Below are positions 59,601 through 64,000 of a stretch of DNA of 64,000 bases, piece after piece; position 1 is the first letter of the stretch; each line of letters starts with the position of its first letter. The translations under genes were made by a program, and so were the position numbers. The DNA is taken from contig CM043702.1 in assembly GCA_023935145.1 (NCBI GenBank), forward strand, positions 64,070,883 to 64,134,882, written 5' to 3'. Source of the stretch: Bretschneidera sinensis (lineage: Eukaryota; Streptophyta; Magnoliopsida; Brassicales; Akaniaceae). The notes beneath the pieces are model-generated. The model was not told the origin of the DNA. It worked only from the letters and a program-made list of their open reading frames with translations, and did not search any database.

Positions 59601-62600
59601 GAAAATATGGCCGAGCATATACAACGCAGCTCATACGCTCGGATTTTTTGGCGAATACGACCGAGAGTTGACCAGGCTCGGATCCTGGAGAAATCCTAGG
59701 AGAAAATATGGGCGAGCGTATGCAACGCATCTCATACGCCCGAACTTTCTTGTGAATCTGACCGAGCATTAACGAGGCTCGAATTTTGGAGAAATCATTC
59801 GAAAAATATGGCCGAGCATATGCAATGCAGCTCACACACTCGAACTTTTTGTTAAATCTGACCGAGCATTGACAAGGCTCAGATTTTGGAGAAATCCTTG
59901 GAGAAAATTTGGCCAAGCGTATGCAACACAGCTCATACGTTCGGACTTTTTGGCGAATCCACCGAGCGTTGACAAGGCTCAGATTTTGGAGAAATCCTTG
60001 GAGAAAATATGGCTAACTGTATGCAACGCTGCTCATACGCTTGGAATTTTTGGCGAATCCGACCGAGCGTTAACAAGGCTTTGATTTTAGAGAAATCCCT
60101 GGAGAAAATATGGTCGAGCATATGCAATGCAGCTCATATGCTCGGACGTTTTAGCGAATCTGACCGAGCATTGACAGGGCTCGAATTTTGGAGAAATTCT
60201 TGGAGAAAATATGGCCGAGCATATGAAACGCAGCTCATACGCTCGGACTTCTTGGCGAATACGACCGAGCATTGACAAGGCTCGGATCCTGGAGAAATCC
60301 TAGTTGAAAATATGGGCGAGCGTATGCAACGTAGCTCATACGCCCGGACTTTCTTGTGAATCCGACTGAGCATTGACAAGGTTCGAATTTTGGAGAAATC
60401 TTTGGAATAATATGGCCGAGCATATGCACCGCAGCTCATACGCTCGATTTTTTGTTGAATCCGACCGGGAGTTGACAAGGCTCGGATTTTGGAGAAATCC
60501 TTGAAGAAAATTTGGCCAGGCGTTTACAACGCAGCTCATACGATCGGACTTTTTGGCGAATACGACTGAGCGTTGGCCAGCCTCGGATCCTGGAGAAATC
60601 ATTGGAGAAAATATGGCTGAGCGTATGTAACGCCGCTCATACGCTCAGACTTTTTGGCGAATCCGACTGAGCGTTGACAAGGCTCAGATTTTGGAGAAAT
60701 CTATGGAGAAAATAGGGCTGAGCGTATGCAAAGCAGCTTATATCTTCGGACTTTTTGGCGAATCCGACCGAGCGTTGACAAGGCTCGGATTTTGGAGAAA
60801 TCCTTGGAAAAAATAGGCCGAGTGTATGCAACGTAGCTCATACACTGGACTTTTTGGCGAATCCGACCAAGAATTGACAAGGCTCGAATTTTGGAGAAAT
60901 CCTTGGAGAAAATATGGCTGAGCGTATGCAACGTTGCTCATACGCTCGAACATTTTAGAGAATACGACCGAGCGTTGGCAAGGCTCAGATTTTAGAGAAA
61001 TCCTTGGAGAAAATATGGTCGAGCGTATGCAACGCAGCTCATACGCTCAGACTTTTTGGTGAATTCGACCGAGCGTTGACAAAGCTCGGATTTTGGAGAA
61101 ATCCTTAGAGAAAATATGGCCGAGCATATGCAACGCAGCTTATACGCTCGAACTTTTTGGCGAATCTGGCCGTGTATTGACAAGGCTCAGATTTTAGAGA
61201 AATCCTTGGAGAAAATATGGCCGAGCATATGCAACGTAGCTCATACGCTCGGACTTCTTGACGAATACGACCGAGCGTTGACCTGGCTCGATCCCTAGAG
61301 AAATCCTAGGAGAAAATATGGGTAAGCATATACAACGTAGCTCAAACGCCTGGACTTTTTGGTGAATCCGACCGAGCATTGACAAGGCTCGGATTTTGGA
61401 GAAATCCTTTGAGAAAATATGGCCGAGCGTATGAAACGCAGCTCATACGCTCGATCTTTTTGGCGAATCCGATCGAGGGTTAACAAGGTTCGGATCTTGG
61501 TGAAATCTTTGGGGAAAGTATGGCCGAGCGTATGTAACGCAACTCATACGCTCGGACTTTTTGACGAATCTGACCAACGGTTAACAAGGCTCAGATTTTG
61601 GACAAATCCTTGGAGAAAATATGGCCGAGTGTATGCAACGTAGTTCATACGCTCGGACTTTTTGGTGAATCTGACCAAGCGTTGACAAAGCTCAAATTTT
61701 GGAGAAATCCTTGGAGAAAATATGGCCGAGCGTATGCAACGCACCTCATACACTCGAACTTTTTGGTGAATCCGACCGAGCGTTGACAAGGCTCGGATTA
61801 TGGAGAAATCCTTGGAGAAAATATGGCCGAGCTTATGCAAAGCAGCTTATACGCTAGACTTTTTGCCGAACACGATCGAGCGTTGACAAAGCTCAGATTT
61901 TAGAGAAATACTAGGAGAAAATATGGCCGAGAGTTTGTAATGCAGCTCATACACTCGAACTTTTTGACGAATACGACCGAGAGTTGACCAGGCTCGGATC
62001 CTGGAGAAATCCTTAGAGAAAATATGGGCGAGCCTATATAACGCAGCTCATACGCTCAGACTTTTTGGCGAATCCGACCGAGTCTTGACAAGGCTCAGAT
62101 TTTGGAGAAATCCTTGGAGAAAATATGGCTGAATGTATGCAACGCTTCTCATACACTTGGAATTTTTGGCGAATCCGACCGAGCGTTGACAAGGCTTGGA
62201 TTTTAGAGAAATCCTTGGAGAAAATATGGCCAAGCATATGCAATGCAGCTCATACGCTCGGACTTTTTAGCGACTCCGACTGAGCATTGACAAGGCTCGG
62301 ATTTTGGAGAAATTATTGGAGAAAATATGACCGAGCATATGCAACGCAGCTCGTATGCTCGGATTTTTTGGCAAATACGACCGAGAGTTGACCAGGCTCG
62401 GATCCTGGAGAAATCCTAGGAGAAAATATGGGCGAGCTTATACAACGCATCTTATACGCCTGAACTTTCTTGTGAATCTGACCGAGCATTGACGAGGCTC
62501 GAATTTTGGAGAAATCATTCGAAAAATATGACCGAGCATATGCAATGCAGCTAATACGCTTGGATTTTTTGTTGAATCCGACCGAGCATTGACAAAGCTC

Positions 62601-64000
62601 AGATTTTGGAGAAATCCTTGGAGAAAATTTGGCCAAGCGTATGCAGCGCAGCTCATACATTTGGACTTTTTGGCGAATCTACCGAGCGTTGACAAGGCTC
62701 GGATTTTGGTGAAATCCTTGGAGAAAATATGGCCGACTGTATGCAACGCTGCTCATACGCTCGGAATTTTTTTCGAATCCAACCGAGCGTTAACAAGGCT
62801 TTGATTTTAGAGAAATCCTTGGAGAAAATATGGTCGAGCATATGCAACGCAGCTCATACGCTCGAACTTTTTAGCGAATTCGACCGAGCATTGACAAGGC
62901 TCAGATTTTGGAGAAATTCTTGGAGAAAATATGGCCAAGCATATGAAACGCAGCTCATACGCTCGGACTTTTTGGTGAATACGACCGAGCGTTGACCAGG
63001 CTCGGATCCTGGAGAAATCCTAGGAGAAAATATGGGCGAGCGTATGCAACGCAGCTCATACGCCCGGACTTTCTTGTGAATCCGACCGAGCACTGACAAG
63101 GCTCGAATTTTGGAGAAATCTTTGGAATAATATGGCCGAGCATATGCAATGCAGCTCATACGCTCGGACATTTTGTTAAATCCGACCGGGCGTTGACAAG
63201 GCTCGGATTTTGGAGAAACCCTTGAAGAAAATTTGGCTAGGCGTTTGCAACGCAGCTCATACGATCGGACTTTTTGGCGAATCCGACCGAGCGTTGACCA
63301 GCCTCGGATCCTGGCGAAATACTTGGGGAAAATATGGCTGAGCATATGCAACGCCGCTCATAGGCTCAGACTTTTGGCGAATCTGACTGAGCGTTGACAT
63401 GGCTCGGATTTTGGAGAAATCCATGGAGAAAATAGGGCTGAGCGTATGCAACGCAGCTCATATCTTCGGACTCTTTGGCGAATCCGATCGAGCATTGACA
63501 AGGCTCGGATTTTGGAGAAATCCTTGGAGAAAATAGGCCGAGTGTATGCAACGTAGCTCAAACACTGGACTTTTTGGCGAATCCGACCAAGCATTGACAA
63601 GGCTCGGATTTTGGAGAAATCCTTGGAGAAAATATGGCCGAGCGTATGCAACGCTGCTCATACGCTCGAACATTTTAGAGAATACAACCGAGCGGTGACA
63701 AGGCTCAGATTTTAGAGAAATTCTTGGAGAAAATATGGTCGAGCGTATGCAACGCAGCTCATACGCTCGGACTTTTTGGTGAATCCGACCGAGCGTTGAC
63801 AAAGCTCGGATTTTGGAGAAATTCTTGGAGAAAATATGGCCGAGCATATGCAACGTTGCTTATACGCTCGAACTTTTTGGAAATATGACTGAGTGTTGAC
63901 AAGGCTCGGATTTTAGAGAAATCCTTGGAGAAAATATGGCCGAGCATATGCAAAGCAGCTCATACACTCGGACTTTTTGTTGAATCTGACCTAGCATTGA
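47635..64000 (-). repeat. Right satellite array, ~101-bp monomers
   Basis: About 160 copies of a unit near 101 bp: on the + strand GACCGAGCGTTGACAAGGCT, then CGGATTTTGGAGAAATCC, TTGGAGAAAATATGG, CCGAGCGTATGCAACGCAGC and TCATACGCTCGGACTTTTTG. It is homologous to the reverse complement of the left monomer but differs by fixed changes (GAAATCC, CTTTTTGGCGAATCC, GTTGACAAGG). Higher-order repeats of ~907 bp, ~2.72 kb and ~6.03 kb are visible. It runs off the right edge. All open frames in it are repeat artefacts. Confidence 0.95.

Larger units (their letters stand above)
27004..64000 (-). mobile_element. Right satellite-bearing Tat-like element (3' part, inverted, interrupted)
   Basis: Minus-strand order from 64,000 down: ~101-bp satellite array, 3' UTR, polypurine tract, LTR start at 46,302, LTR broken at 45,856, LTR resumed at 27,276 and ending at 27,004. 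The break is caused by the element at 27,277-45,855. The 5' part is beyond the window. The bases next to the LTR end (+ strand GCAGC, 26,999-27,003) are the predicted target-site copy. No primer site follows the LTR end, so it is read as a 3' LTR inserted into the Tat gag region and not as that element's 5' LTR. Confidence 0.7.

Noticed and set aside
47479..64000. Open frames of 60-165 codons across the right array
   Set aside because: Same reason: translations of the 101-bp repeat with stops only at variant monomers.
1..64000. Regular direct repeats as a CRISPR array
   Set aside because: No unique spacers between repeats, monomers diverge throughout, no cas genes, and the context is plant retrotransposons.
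1..64000. The two inverted arrays as terminal inverted repeats of one giant DNA transposon
   Set aside because: Each array is tied to its own UTR, polypurine tract and LTR, the copies have diverged, and no shared target duplication is visible. Two LTR elements in opposite orientation explain it better.

Overview
The window looks like gene-poor, repeat-dense heterochromatin of a flowering plant. It holds LTR retrotransposons of plant-specific types (Tat/Ogre-like, Athila-like and Tekay/Del chromovirus-like), a decayed plant L1-type LINE and long tandem arrays. I found no intact host gene, rRNA, tRNA or CRISPR array. Almost every open frame is a chance frame inside a tandem repeat or a broken transposon gene. 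The species cannot be named from the sequence.

Layout. 1-10,800 is a ~98/99-bp satellite array. It runs directly into the 3' UTR, polypurine tract and 3' LTR (11,912-12,591) of a + strand Tat-like element. 12,592-15,517 is old flank: a TG/TA microsatellite, a possible Copia LTR remnant, a candidate MITE, an AT-rich tract and a LINE reverse-transcriptase fossil. 15,518-27,003 is a decayed minus-strand Tat element (3' LTR, short tandem arrays, protease and gag remnants), itself split by a 6.7-kb gag-only Athila-like element at 18,651-25,399 (TSD GTTAG). From 27,004 onward lies a second satellite-carrying Tat-like element on the minus strand. Its LTR is split by a gag-protease-only element at 27,277-45,855 (TSD TGAAG). 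One LTR of that element is in turn split by a 9.8-kb Tekay-like chromovirus derivative at 28,884-38,698 (TSD AATAC/AGTAC), which carries a solo LTR at 34,014-34,759 (TSD AAATC). 46,303-47,478 is the 3' UTR of the right satellite element. 47,479-64,000 is its ~101-bp satellite array, inverted relative to the left array and a diverged subfamily of the same repeat.

How the parts relate. The insertions give a relative order: LINE, then Tat element, then right satellite element, then gag-protease element, then chromovirus, then solo LTR. No LTR element here keeps a recognisable reverse transcriptase or integrase core, so all visible copies depend on enzymes supplied by other elements. The most interesting feature is the pair of Tat-like 3' UTRs. 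Each carries a long satellite array with short 39-40-bp units at its edge, a hairpin-forming dyad in the monomers, and a conserved antisense module (palindromic TATA, short ORF, AATAAA) between the array and the LTR.
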